Of a stretch of DNA of 18,483 bases, positions 1 through 7,104 are shown one piece after another. A program made the translations under genes and the position numbers. The notes below the pieces were generated by a model, which saw only the letters and a program-made list of their open reading frames with translations, had not been told where the DNA came from and searched no databases. Position 1 is the stretch's first letter, and each line of letters begins with the position of its first letter. This stretch comes from Oscillospiraceae bacterium (lineage in GTDB: Bacteria; Bacillota; Clostridia; Oscillospirales; Ruminococcaceae), in contig JAHHUC010000044.1 in the NCBI GenBank assembly GCA_020024215.1, positions 1-18,483 of the forward strand, read 5' to 3'.

Positions 1-48
1 GCGGCATATGCTTGTGAAATGGTCAATAAGAGTAGTAAAAGTAATCTT

Positions 49-57
49 TGCTATTAT
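49..57 (+). promoter_or_regulatory. Possible extended -10 promoter upstream of potA
   Basis: TG-C-TATTAT at 49-57 fits an extended -10 element (TGN plus five of six bases of TATAAT). No convincing -35 hexamer lies 16-18 bases upstream. It is the best candidate I can see for a promoter driving the pot operon. If it is real, transcripts would start near 64 and run through the terminator hairpin at 142-180 before reaching potA. It rests on one short motif in AT-rich DNA, so confidence is low. Confidence 0.25.
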
Positions 58-141
58 AGACTCTAATCCATTGTGGTTTTTCAAAACTCCTTTTGGGCGA
101 AAACCTTTTTAAGGTAAAGGGTGTTTTTACGATGAATTTCC

Positions 142-180
142 AAGCGGTGTGCTGCTTTAAGAGGGCACACCGCTTTTTTG
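142..180 (+). terminator. Intrinsic terminator upstream of potA (possible attenuator)
   Basis: AAGCGGTGTGC (142-152) and GCACACCGCTT (165-175) form a perfect 11-bp stem with a 12-base loop, followed by a T run to 179. It lies 58 bases before the potA start. It could end an upstream transcript that begins outside the window, or it could sit in the pot leader and act as an attenuator. A weaker AT-rich hairpin precedes it: 75-80 pairs with 100-105, and inside that 82-86 pairs with 91-95. I could not find an obvious antiterminator segment complementary to the stem. Confidence 0.85.
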
Positions 181-237
181 TTTTGGTCGGATGAACAAAT
201 AAACAAACAATGCTTTACAAAGAGGAGAGAACAAACG

Positions 238-1353
238 ATGGGCAAGATTATTGAACTTAAGCACATCTCCAAATCCTTTGACGGAGAATCTGTTTTGGAT
301 GATATCAGCCTGGATATTCAGGATAATGAGTTTATAACTCTGCTGGGGCCGTCAGGCTGCGGAAAAACCACCACACTTAGGATCATAGGCGGATTTGTGC
401 AGCCGGATGAGGGGGATGTCATCTTTATGGATAAAAGAATAAACGATGTGCCTCCCCACAAAAGACATGTCAATACCGTGTTTCAGAAATACGCACTTTT
501 TCCCCACCTTAATGTGTTTGAAAATGTTGCTTTTCCGCTGCGCGAAAAAAAGGTACCCAAGGATGAAATAAAAAGAAGAGTGGATGAAATGCTCTCCATG
601 GTTATGCTTTCAAACTTTGCAACAAGGCGCATAACAGGTCTTTCCGGCGGTCAGCAGCAGAGAGTTGCCATAGCCAGAGCTTTGATAAGCAACCCCAAGA
701 TACTTCTTTTGGATGAGCCTTTGGGCGCATTGGACCTGAAGCTTAGAAAAGATATGCAGACAGAATTGAAAAAAATCCAAAAGTCCACCGGAATCACATT
801 TGTGTTTGTGACACACGACCAGGAGGAGGCCTTGAGCATGTCCGACACAATAGTTGTCATGAGCGACGGAAAGATTCAGCAGATAGGCACGCCAACCGAT
901 ATCTACAACGAGCCGGTAAATGCCTTTGTAGCCGATTTTATAGGCGAGAGCAATATAGTTGACGGAATAATGCTTGAAGATTATAAGGTCAAATTTGCAG
1001 GACACACATTTGAGTGTCTGGATAAAGGCTTTGGAAAAAATGAGCCTGTGGATGTGGTTGTCCGTCCGGAGGATGTGGATATAGTGCCTGCCAATGAGGC
1101 AGAGCTTTACGGCGATGTAACATCAGTGACCTTTTTGGGCGTTCACTATGAGATAATAGTTGATGTAAGCGGCTTTAAATGGATGATTCAGACAACCGAT
1201 TTTGTAGCTCAGGGCGAGCATATAGGCATAAAGCTGGAGCCTGATGCTATTCATATAATGAAAAAGTCCGAATATTCGGGTATGTTTGGAGATTACTCCA
1301 GCTTTTCTGACGAAATTGATGAGCTTTCTTCCGGAGGTGAAGAGGAGGAATGA
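238..1353 (+). CDS. potA: Spermidine/putrescine ABC transporter ATP-binding protein PotA
   Basis: This is the cytoplasmic ATPase (371 aa) that powers polyamine import through PotB and the PotC part of the downstream fusion. Walker A GPSGCGKTT is at residues 37-45, the Q-loop glutamine near 83, the signature LSGGQQQ at 135-141, Walker B ILLLDEP at 155-161 and the H-loop histidine near 193. A C-terminal TOBE-type regulatory domain spans about 270-343, with the VVRPEDV motif. The tail is very acidic (ending GGEEEE). The ATG at 238 is chosen because AGAGGAGAG lies 8-9 bases upstream; the frame is open further upstream only through the terminator hairpin. The stop overlaps the potB start by four bases (ATGA), which implies translational coupling. 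Length and motifs are typical of PotA. Polyamine specificity, rather than another CUT-type substrate, rests on similarity to PotA-D across the whole operon. Confidence 0.95.
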   Translation: MGKIIELKHISKSFDGESVLDDISLDIQDNEFITLLGPSGCGKTTTLRIIGGFVQPDEGDVIFMDKRINDVPPHKRHVNTVFQKYALFPHLNVFENVAFPLREKKVPKDEIKRRVDEMLSMVMLSNFATRRITGLSGGQQQRVAIARALISNPKILLLDEPLGALDLKLRKDMQTELKKIQKSTGITFVFVTHDQEEALSMSDTIVVMSDGKIQQIGTPTDIYNEPVNAFVADFIGESNIVDGIMLEDYKVKFAGHTFECLDKGFGKNEPVDVVVRPEDVDIVPANEAELYGDVTSVTFLGVHYEIIVDVSGFKWMIQTTDFVAQGEHIGIKLEPDAIHIMKKSEYSGMFGDYSSFSDEIDELSSGGEEEE

Positions 1354-2237
1354 AGAGCAGGTATTTAAGAAGCAGCAAAAGCGGACACGCTGCATTGTTT
1401 CCATATTCCTTGTGGGCCTTTCTGTTTATTATTGTCCCTATGGGATTTATAGCCTATTATGCTTTTACAGACAATAATTTTCAGTTTACAACCGAAAACA
1501 TAACAAGGTTTTTCACTTCTGTAAGCAATATAAGAAATGCTGACGGAACTGTAAGTGAGGTTAGAACCTATCTTCTCATTTTCAGACGCTCTCTTAAATT
1601 AGCTGTTATTTCCACGGCTGTATGTCTTTTGATAGGCTATCCCTTGGCATATAAGATTTCTCATGCGCCAAAACGCACCCAAAAAACCATGATGACGCTG
1701 ATAATGATACCGATGTGGATGAACTTTCTCATACGCACATATGCATGGATGACAATACTTCAGGATTCCGGTGTGTTCAATAATCTGCTCGCCGAGATAG
1801 GACTTGGCCCTGTCAGAATAATAGGAACAGAAACGGCGGTAATAATCGGAATGGTATACGATTATCTTCCCTATATGGTGCTTCCAATCTATTCAATAAT
1901 GGTAAAGATGGACAACAGCCTTGTTGAAGCGGCTCATGACCTCGGCTGCGGAAGCCTTTCTGTGCTGCGCCGTGTAATTTTCCCCCTCAGTCTCCCGGGT
2001 GTGCTCTCCGGAATAACAATGGTGCTTATCCCATCAATCAGCACCTTTTATATATCTCAAAAGCTCGGAAGCGGAAAATTCCTGCTTATAGGCGATGCCA
2101 TCGAGGGACAGTATATTGCCAACAATCTGCATTTTGCAGCGGCCATGGCATTTATTCTTATGGTCATACTGCTTGTATTTATGGCTGTGGTCAAATATTG
2201 CACCAACAGATATGTTTACGGAGGTGAAGCAAGATGA
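1350..2237 (+). CDS. potB: Spermidine/putrescine ABC transporter permease PotB
   Basis: This is one of two membrane permease halves forming the polyamine channel (295 aa, about six membrane segments). The first hydrophobic helix is at about 15-40, with a cluster of further helices from about 77 to 283. The EAA loop that docks onto the ATPase is clear at about 192-218 (VEAAHDLGCGSL followed by FPLSLPGV). The ATG at 1350 sits inside the potA stop (ATGA) behind GGAGGTGAAGAGGAGG. The gene ends in another four-base ATGA overlap with the potC-potD fusion, so potA, potB and potCD form one tightly coupled unit. Length and motifs are normal for PotB, and nothing looks broken. Confidence 0.94.
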   Translation: MKSRYLRSSKSGHAALFPYSLWAFLFIIVPMGFIAYYAFTDNNFQFTTENITRFFTSVSNIRNADGTVSEVRTYLLIFRRSLKLAVISTAVCLLIGYPLAYKISHAPKRTQKTMMTLIMIPMWMNFLIRTYAWMTILQDSGVFNNLLAEIGLGPVRIIGTETAVIIGMVYDYLPYMVLPIYSIMVKMDNSLVEAAHDLGCGSLSVLRRVIFPLSLPGVLSGITMVLIPSISTFYISQKLGSGKFLLIGDAIEGQYIANNLHFAAAMAFILMVILLVFMAVVKYCTNRYVYGGEAR

Positions 2238-4192
2238 AGAAGGCAATACCAAACATACTGACAGCTTTGGTCTTTTTGTTTCTCTTTGCTCCAATAGCTA
2301 TTCTGCTCATATTTTCGTTCAACGAATCAAAGAGCCTTTCTGTCTTTTCGGAATTTTCACTCCATTGGTACACAGAGCTTTTCAATGACAGAAATACATT
2401 GGAGGCTGTGGGAAATACCCTCCTTCTGGCAACCTCGGCAACTGTTATTTCCACTGTGATGGGAACTGCTGCTGCATGGGGAATAGACAGGGTGCGTTCC
2501 CGCTGGTACAGAGGTGTTATGAACACCGTCACAGATATTCCGATGACCAATCCTGATATTATCACCGGAATTTCTCTTATGCTCATGTTTGTCTTTGTGG
2601 GCAGATTTTTCGGTGCGGCAAGCAGCCTTAATTTTTGGACAATGCTGATAGCCCATGTTACATTTTGCCTGCCATATGTTATTTTGCAGGTGCTTCCAAA
2701 GCTCAGCCAGATGGATAAATCCCTTCCGGAGGCGGCTATGGATTTAGGCTGCACACCCATGAAGGCATTTTTTAAGGTGGAATTGCCCGAAATGATGCCG
2801 GGAATTGTCACCGGAGCAATAATGGCGTTCACCATATCCCTGGATGACTTTGTAATAAGCTATTTTACATCCGGAACAGGCTTTGAAACGCTGCCCATAA
2901 GGATTTACAGCATGACCAAAAAGACTGTTACTCCAAAGATGTATGCGCTTGCAATAATCATATTCTTTGTCACACTCAGCCTTCTGCTTATAAGCAACTT
3001 TATAGAGGCAAGAGGAAGCGAGGAATATTTGGAATACAATAAGAAAAAGTCAAGAAGAAAAACCTCCTCCCATACCGGATATGCAAAGAAGGTTGTTGCC
3101 GCTGTGCTGTCAATAGCTTTGATTGCGCCGATTGCCTATAAAGCGATATCGGGGCCAAAAAAGCAGGTTTTGAATGTGTATAACTGGGGAGAGTACATCT
3201 CTGATGGAAGTGAAGACACACTTGATACCATAAAGGCATTTGAACAGTGGTATAAGGAAACCTATGGCTCTGAGGTAACAGTCAATTACAGCACCTATAC
3301 CTCAAATGAGGATATGTACAACAAAATTTCAAAGGGAGCTGTCAGCTATGATGTGATAATCCCATCTGATTATATGATAGACAGAATGGCATCAGAGGGC
3401 ATGCTTCAGGAGCTTGACTTTGACAACATTCCCAACTATAAATATATAGAGGATTCCTTCAGAAGTCTTTATTATGATCCCGAAAATAAATACACAGTGC
3501 CGTACACATACGGAATTGTAGGAATAATATATGATTCCAATGTGGTGGATGAAAAGGACACCGGCTCATGGGATCTTATGTGGAATGAGAAATATGCAAA
3601 CAATATCCTGCAATACAACAATTCAAGGGATGCCTTTGGAACAGCAATGTACAAGCTGGGAATTGATGTAAATACGCATGACAAGTCCCAGTGGGATAAA
3701 GCGTGTGAGGAGCTTATAAAGCAAAGGCCGATATTAAAGAGCTTTGTAATGGATGAAATCTACAATATGATGGAATCCGGTGAGGCAGCCATCGGCTCAT
3801 ATTATGCAGGAGACTACTTCACAATGAGAGATGCCCAGGCGCCCGATGTAGATTTGAAATTCTATTATCCCGAGCCCACCAACTTCTTTGTGGATGCCAT
3901 GTGCATACCCACCTGTGCTCAAAACAAGGAGCTGGCAGAAATATTTATAAATTTCATGCTTTCAAAGGAAGCTGCCATCGCCAATGCAGAGTATATAAAC
4001 TATGCAAGCCCCAACAGCCTTGTATATGAGGATGAGGGCTATATAGAGGATATGGGAGAGGATGCAATAGAGATTCTTTACCCTGAGCTTGGAGATTTTT
4101 CAGAGCTTTATAACAAATATGCTTACAGAAGTCTGGATACACAGATGCTCGATTATCTGAATACATTGTGGGAAAATGTAAAGATAAACTAG
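2234..4192 (+). CDS. potC-potD: PotC-PotD fusion: permease joined to polyamine-binding protein
   Basis: One 652-aa frame carries both the second permease and the substrate-binding protein of the polyamine importer. Residues 1-260 are PotC-like: six membrane segments with an EAA loop at about 164-191 (LPEAAMDLGCTPM, then LPEMMPGI). A basic linker (KKKSRRK, about 270-276) leads to an extra membrane helix at about 287-303. Residues 311-652 match the PotD family, beginning LNVYNWGEYISDG and including IPSDYMIDRM and FFVDAMCIPT. The extra helix turns the chain outward and would tether the binding domain to the cell surface, so no lipobox cysteine is needed and none is seen. I see no frameshift or remnant stop at the junction, so the fusion looks genuine. 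It starts at the ATGA overlap with potB behind GGAGGTGA. Comparable permease/binding-protein fusions are well known for OpuA-type importers. Confidence 0.95.
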   Translation: MKKAIPNILTALVFLFLFAPIAILLIFSFNESKSLSVFSEFSLHWYTELFNDRNTLEAVGNTLLLATSATVISTVMGTAAAWGIDRVRSRWYRGVMNTVTDIPMTNPDIITGISLMLMFVFVGRFFGAASSLNFWTMLIAHVTFCLPYVILQVLPKLSQMDKSLPEAAMDLGCTPMKAFFKVELPEMMPGIVTGAIMAFTISLDDFVISYFTSGTGFETLPIRIYSMTKKTVTPKMYALAIIIFFVTLSLLLISNFIEARGSEEYLEYNKKKSRRKTSSHTGYAKKVVAAVLSIALIAPIAYKAISGPKKQVLNVYNWGEYISDGSEDTLDTIKAFEQWYKETYGSEVTVNYSTYTSNEDMYNKISKGAVSYDVIIPSDYMIDRMASEGMLQELDFDNIPNYKYIEDSFRSLYYDPENKYTVPYTYGIVGIIYDSNVVDEKDTGSWDLMWNEKYANNILQYNNSRDAFGTAMYKLGIDVNTHDKSQWDKACEELIKQRPILKSFVMDEIYNMMESGEAAIGSYYAGDYFTMRDAQAPDVDLKFYYPEPTNFFVDAMCIPTCAQNKELAEIFINFMLSKEAAIANAEYINYASPNSLVYEDEGYIEDMGEDAIEILYPELGDFSELYNKYAYRSLDTQMLDYLNTLWENVKIN

Positions 4193-4196
4193 GCAT

Positions 4197-4237
4197 AAAG
4201 AGGTCAAATTCCAAATTTGGGATTTGACCTCTTTTTT
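4197..4237 (+). terminator. Intrinsic terminator of the pot operon
   Basis: A perfect 13-bp stem, AAAGAGGTCAAAT (4197-4209) with ATTTGACCTCTTT (4222-4234), runs into a T tract ending at 4237. The loop itself contains the palindrome CCAAATTTGG, so the hairpin may extend. It begins five bases after the potC-potD stop. The A tract on the 5' side could also allow termination from the opposite strand. Confidence 0.93.
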
Positions 4238-4239
4238 GA

Positions 4240-4268
4240 TTGAATTTGTTATATGTATGCAGTATAAT
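4240..4268 (+). promoter_or_regulatory. Promoter for the DUF3810 gene
   Basis: TTGAAT (4240-4245, four of six consensus bases) is followed after exactly 17 bases by a perfect TATAAT at 4263-4268. It lies directly after the pot terminator and about 95 bases before the downstream TTG start, so the DUF3810 gene is probably transcribed separately from the pot operon. Confidence 0.65.
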
Positions 4269-4362
4269 CCTTAAATATGACACAATAAGCTTTTTATAGA
4301 GCAAAATAAAAAATCAGCGCTTGGCTTTTATGCTTTAGGTGCTTTATTATGGAGGTGCAGCT

Positions 4363-5496
4363 TTGAAGAACAGGCTGTTTAAGTGCAGTGGGTGGATATT
4401 CACTCTTTATGCCGTGCTGCCTTTTTTCTTTTTGGCATTGTTTTTTGTCCTTAGGGGAAATAAGCCCCTTATGGATTTTTGGGTGTTTAATATAGCAGGT
4501 CCGTTTGAGCAGTTTTTGGGCAGATTATGCTCTTTTGTTCCCTTTTCTGTTGTGGAGCTTTTGACCGTTGCAGCATTTATAATGAGCATCCTCTTTATAA
4601 TATCTGCCGCAGCAGGATATTTTAAAGATAAAAATAAAACTGTTCTGCTTAAAAGAATTTCTGTTATAGCCATTTTCTGGCTTTGGATTATAGCAACATT
4701 CTATTGGCTTTGGAATGTGGTTTATTATGCCTCTTCATTTTCTGAACGAAGCAATTTGCAGATAAGAAGCTGCTCTGTTGAGGAATTGGCAGCAGTCACA
4801 GATTATTTTGCCTATAATGCAGCAGAGCTTTCAGATAAGATGAAAAGAGATGAAAAAGGAATTTTTGATGAAAATTTGCAGGAAATAATAGAAAGCGCAC
4901 CCGAAAATTATAAGGCGGCAGAAAAGCTGTTTCCCTTTTTGCAAATGGATTCGGTCAAGGTAAAGCCGTTTGCCTTTTCACGTCTTCAAAGCATGCTGGG
5001 CTTTACAGGGATGTACACACCCTACACAGGTGAGGCAAATATCAATACCGATGTGCCAAAGCTTACAATTCCTTCAACCATATGTCATGAGATGACACAT
5101 CAGAGAATGGTGGCGCCGGAGGATGAATGTAATTTTGTGGGAATAACAGCCTGCATATTGTCCGATGATATAGTTTACCAATATTCGGGCTATTTTTCAG
5201 GTCTTATACATCTTAGCAATGCACTTTTTTCTGTTTCCCCTGATGCATGGCAGCAGATTGCCGAAAAAAGATTTACAAAGGAGCTGTACACAGACTGGAT
5301 TTTCAATGCGGATTATTGGGAGCAATTTGAATCTCCCGTGCAGGAAATATCCTCGCAGGTGTATGATGGTTTTTTAAAGCACAATAAGCAGGAGCTGGGA
5401 AACAGGTCCTACGGCGCCTGTGTGGATTTGATAATATCTTACTTTCTTCCTAAGACAGAAAATGGGAAAAAATATACCCCTCAGGCTTTATTTTAA
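4363..5496 (+). CDS. DUF3810-family membrane-anchored putative zinc metalloprotease
   Basis: This 377-aa protein has three N-terminal hydrophobic segments (about 9-31, 55-84 and 99-123) and a soluble domain of roughly 250 residues. The soluble domain carries HEMTH at 242-246 and, nine residues on, ECNF (E255), the usual layout of a gluzincin-type zinc site with two histidines and a downstream glutamate. The flanking PSTICHEMTHQ and YSGYFSGL blocks match what I know of the DUF3810 family, whose substrate is not established. The start is TTG at 4363 because GGAGGT (4351-4356) lies six bases before it; a GTG at 4339 in the same frame would precede that ribosome binding site and has none of its own. 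It has its own promoter and no obvious terminator, so read-through into the MarR gene is possible. Peptidase activity is inferred from the motif only. Confidence 0.85.
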   Translation: MKNRLFKCSGWIFTLYAVLPFFFLALFFVLRGNKPLMDFWVFNIAGPFEQFLGRLCSFVPFSVVELLTVAAFIMSILFIISAAAGYFKDKNKTVLLKRISVIAIFWLWIIATFYWLWNVVYYASSFSERSNLQIRSCSVEELAAVTDYFAYNAAELSDKMKRDEKGIFDENLQEIIESAPENYKAAEKLFPFLQMDSVKVKPFAFSRLQSMLGFTGMYTPYTGEANINTDVPKLTIPSTICHEMTHQRMVAPEDECNFVGITACILSDDIVYQYSGYFSGLIHLSNALFSVSPDAWQQIAEKRFTKELYTDWIFNADYWEQFESPVQEISSQVYDGFLKHNKQELGNRSYGACVDLIISYFLPKTENGKKYTPQALF

Positions 5497-5509
5497 AACT
5501 GCTTTGTTG

Positions 5510-5538
5510 TTGATATAAGTATTGTGTGGGACTTAAAT
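5510..5538 (+). promoter_or_regulatory. Possible promoter for the MarR gene
   Basis: TTGATA (5510-5515, five of six consensus bases) is followed after 17 bases by TTAAAT (5533-5538, four of six). The palindrome TCAATTGA (5538-5545) lies right at the expected start of transcription and could be an autoregulatory site, although it is short and in AT-rich DNA. The promoter would leave a leader of about 90 bases before the GTG start at 5637. Confidence 0.4.
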
Positions 5539-5636
5539 CAATTGAAAAATTAAGGGGAGGATGAAGAAAAACACATCATTTTTGCAAAGTATTTGATTTT
5601 TAAAACAAGAATAATTTTTAGCGAGGTGCAGATAGC

Positions 5637-6065
5637 GTGAATAAGGATTGGAGCATTTTGAATAAGCTTGCAAAAAGACAAAATGAAATATATCACAGGT
5701 GTGCAAAAAATGCCGGCATAACAGATACAAAGTTTTGGGTTCTGTATGCTTTGTGCGAATCGGGCGGTGCGTTGTGCCAAAACAGCATTTGCGAAAGCTG
5801 GTGCTATTCAAAGCAGACCGTCAATTCGGCGGTAAACAGCCTTGAAAATGAAGGAATGATATATTTGGAATTTTCCGAAGGCTCCAAAAAGCAGAAGGAT
5901 TTAAAGCTTACCGAAAAGGGGGAGGAATTCTGCAATAAGCATATAAGACAGGTTATGCTGGCAGAATGTAATTCAATTATGAGGCTTGACAGCGGTGAAC
6001 GAAGAAATTTTATAAAAACATTAGAAAAGCTTCTGGCTGTTTTAGAGGAGGAATTGTCCTTTTAG
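5637..6065 (+). CDS. MarR-family transcriptional regulator
   Basis: A 142-aa winged-helix regulator of normal MarR length. Helical N-terminal dimerisation residues (about 1-30) lead to the helix-turn-helix around 47-73 (CQNSICESWCYSKQTVNSAV) and the wing. The wing ends in DLKLTEKGEEFC (about 93-104), the classic MarR signature, followed by C-terminal dimerisation helices. It is a cytoplasmic DNA-binding protein, usually a repressor relieved by a small ligand or cysteine oxidation; five cysteines lie between residues 22 and 59. The GTG start at 5637 follows GAGGTG (5623-5628) at an eight-base spacing. It sits just upstream of the strong promoter of the export operon, so it is a reasonable candidate regulator of that operon. 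That link is inferred from position only. Confidence 0.9.
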   Translation: MNKDWSILNKLAKRQNEIYHRCAKNAGITDTKFWVLYALCESGGALCQNSICESWCYSKQTVNSAVNSLENEGMIYLEFSEGSKKQKDLKLTEKGEEFCNKHIRQVMLAECNSIMRLDSGERRNFIKTLEKLLAVLEEELSF

Positions 6066-6086
6066 ACTGACCTTAAAATTTTTATG

Positions 6087-6115
6087 TTGACAAAACAGCC
6101 CTGCTGCAATATAAT
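6087..6115 (+). promoter_or_regulatory. Perfect consensus sigma-A promoter of the peptide/protease/exporter operon
   Basis: TTGACA (6087-6092) and TATAAT (6110-6115) match both hexamers perfectly with the ideal 17-base spacer. The promoter begins 21 bases after the MarR stop and gives an expected start site near 6121-6123. Such a strong promoter in front of an exporter operon usually implies tight repression, which fits the dyads just downstream and the neighbouring MarR gene. Confidence 0.9.
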
Positions 6116-6119
6116 TCAA

Positions 6120-6141
6120 GTGTATTAACACTAATAGTACA
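6120..6141 (+). promoter_or_regulatory. Possible repressor site at the transcription start
   Basis: Overlapping dyad elements lie across the predicted start of transcription: TATTA (6123-6127) with TAATA (6132-6136), and an outer TGTA (6121-6124) with TACA (6138-6141). A repressor bound here would block the consensus promoter immediately upstream. The arms are short and AT-rich, so this is tentative. The adjacent MarR protein is the obvious candidate ligand. Confidence 0.3.
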
Positions 6142-6156
6142 TGCGAGGTTGATGAT

Positions 6157-6282
6157 ATGAAAAAATTGGTTATGGCAATAATTGCAGCTTTGGCTTTTGC
6201 GGGTATGCTAAGGATATTGAAAAAGAAAAATGCAGAAGAAAAGAAAAACCTTACTTTTTTTATAAAAGGAGATAAGGAATGA
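6157..6282 (+). CDS. 41-residue small membrane or secreted peptide, first gene of the exporter operon
   Basis: ATG at 6157, preceded by GAGGTTGATGAT, opens a 41-codon frame whose TGA (6280-6282) overlaps the next gene's ATG (6279) by four bases. The same kind of coupling joins the pot genes. The product begins MKKLVMAIIAALAFAG: two lysines, a hydrophobic core, then A-F-A (residues 13-15), which looks like either a single membrane helix or a signal peptide with a cleavage site after residue 15. The remaining part is short, highly charged and lysine-rich (about 19-41). It is the first reading frame after a perfect promoter, which supports it being real. It could be a membrane accessory peptide of the transporter, a secreted peptide exported or processed by its neighbours, or a leader that controls translation of the protease gene. 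I do not recognise a family. Confidence 0.72.
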   Translation: MKKLVMAIIAALAFAGMLRILKKKNAEEKKNLTFFIKGDKE

Positions 6283-7091
6283 CAGCAAGGAGGAGAAAGG
6301 GCAGGTACAGATTTAAAAGATGGGTAAAAACATCTGCTTTTACAGTGCTTTTTCTGCTGCTTGTTTTCAGCTCATTGAGGCTTCTTGTTTCAAATGCTGA
6401 TTTTAAAAGCTTTGATAAAGTCAGCCTGCAAGGGCTTTCTGCTGCTGACAGATTAAAGCTTAGGGAAATAGAAAAAGGGGATTATCCAAAGCAGCTGGTT
6501 GATTTTTTGGAAAATCATATGGAGGCTCTGGATTTTGTTTACAGATATCCGAAGGATAAGGACAAAAATTTCACAATAACTATTTTGGAAGAGCTTTATG
6601 CCGATGAGGTTCCGCTTTTGATACAGTGGGACCAAAGATGGGGATATAAAAAATATGGCGATGATTTGATAGCGCTTGAGGGCTGCGGTCCTACCGCACT
6701 TTCTATGGCGGCTTTATATCTTACAAAAAATCCGGAATACACACCCTTGAATGTATCTCAGGTTTCGTATAAAGAGGGCTATTATGCAAGCGGTATAGGC
6801 TCTAAATGGAGCCTTATGAGCGAGGGCTGTGCTCATTTTGGATTAAGCTCCAAAATGGTTCCTTTAGATAAAACATCCATGGAAAATGCACTCAATGACA
6901 AAAAGGTTATAATAGCTTCTATGGGTGAGGGAGATTTTACAAAAAAGGGACATTTTATTGTTATAAAGGGCTTTTGCGAGGAGGGCTTTTATGTAAATGA
7001 CCCCGTGAGCTATAAAAACAGCGAAAAAATATGGCCGTATGAAATTTTAAAAGGTCAAATAAAAAATATGTGGGCAATGAGTGCTGCCTAA
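6279..7091 (+). CDS. Membrane-anchored C39-like (papain-fold) cysteine protease
   Basis: A 270-aa protein with a strongly basic N-terminus, one membrane helix at about 18-37, a linker of about 70 residues, and a C-terminal domain (about 110-268) of the Peptidase_C39_2 type. The expected catalytic residues are visible: Cys136 in EGCGPTALSM, His225 in GHFIVI and Asp241 in VNDPVS. The opening WDQRWG is also typical of this family. Topology predicts the protease on the outer face of the membrane. In this family the substrate is generally unknown. It differs from the C39 domains fused to bacteriocin exporters, which are cytoplasmic and part of the ATPase. It is coupled to the 41-codon gene by an ATGA overlap, and the adaptor gene follows after 13 bases, so it probably acts on something handled by this exporter. 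Confidence 0.85.
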   Translation: MTARRRKGRYRFKRWVKTSAFTVLFLLLVFSSLRLLVSNADFKSFDKVSLQGLSAADRLKLREIEKGDYPKQLVDFLENHMEALDFVYRYPKDKDKNFTITILEELYADEVPLLIQWDQRWGYKKYGDDLIALEGCGPTALSMAALYLTKNPEYTPLNVSQVSYKEGYYASGIGSKWSLMSEGCAHFGLSSKMVPLDKTSMENALNDKKVIIASMGEGDFTKKGHFIVIKGFCEEGFYVNDPVSYKNSEKIWPYEILKGQIKNMWAMSAA

Positions 7092-7104
7092 GAGGAAGGT
7101 AAAA

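Noticed and set aside
1..66. Open frame running in from the window edge and ending at TAA 64-66
   Set aside because: Only 21 codons are visible, and a second frame is also open there. I could not tell a gene end from chance.
610..1005. Long opposite-strand reading frames inside potA and other genes
   Set aside because: They lie wholly within well-supported + strand genes, lack ribosome binding sites and recognisable motifs, and reflect codon bias of the real genes.
3090..3180. A lipoprotein signal at the start of the PotD part
   Set aside because: There is no cysteine after the extra hydrophobic helix, so a lipobox is absent.
5561..5596. An 11-codon frame behind GGGGAGG, a possible leader peptide for the MarR gene
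   Set aside because: The ribosome binding site abuts the ATG with no spacing, and the peptide shows nothing characteristic.
6279..7091. The C39-like protein as a double-glycine leader peptidase of a bacteriocin exporter
   Set aside because: Those domains are cytoplasmic and fused to the ATPase. This one is separate and predicted outside the membrane, and the neighbouring small peptide has no double-glycine motif.
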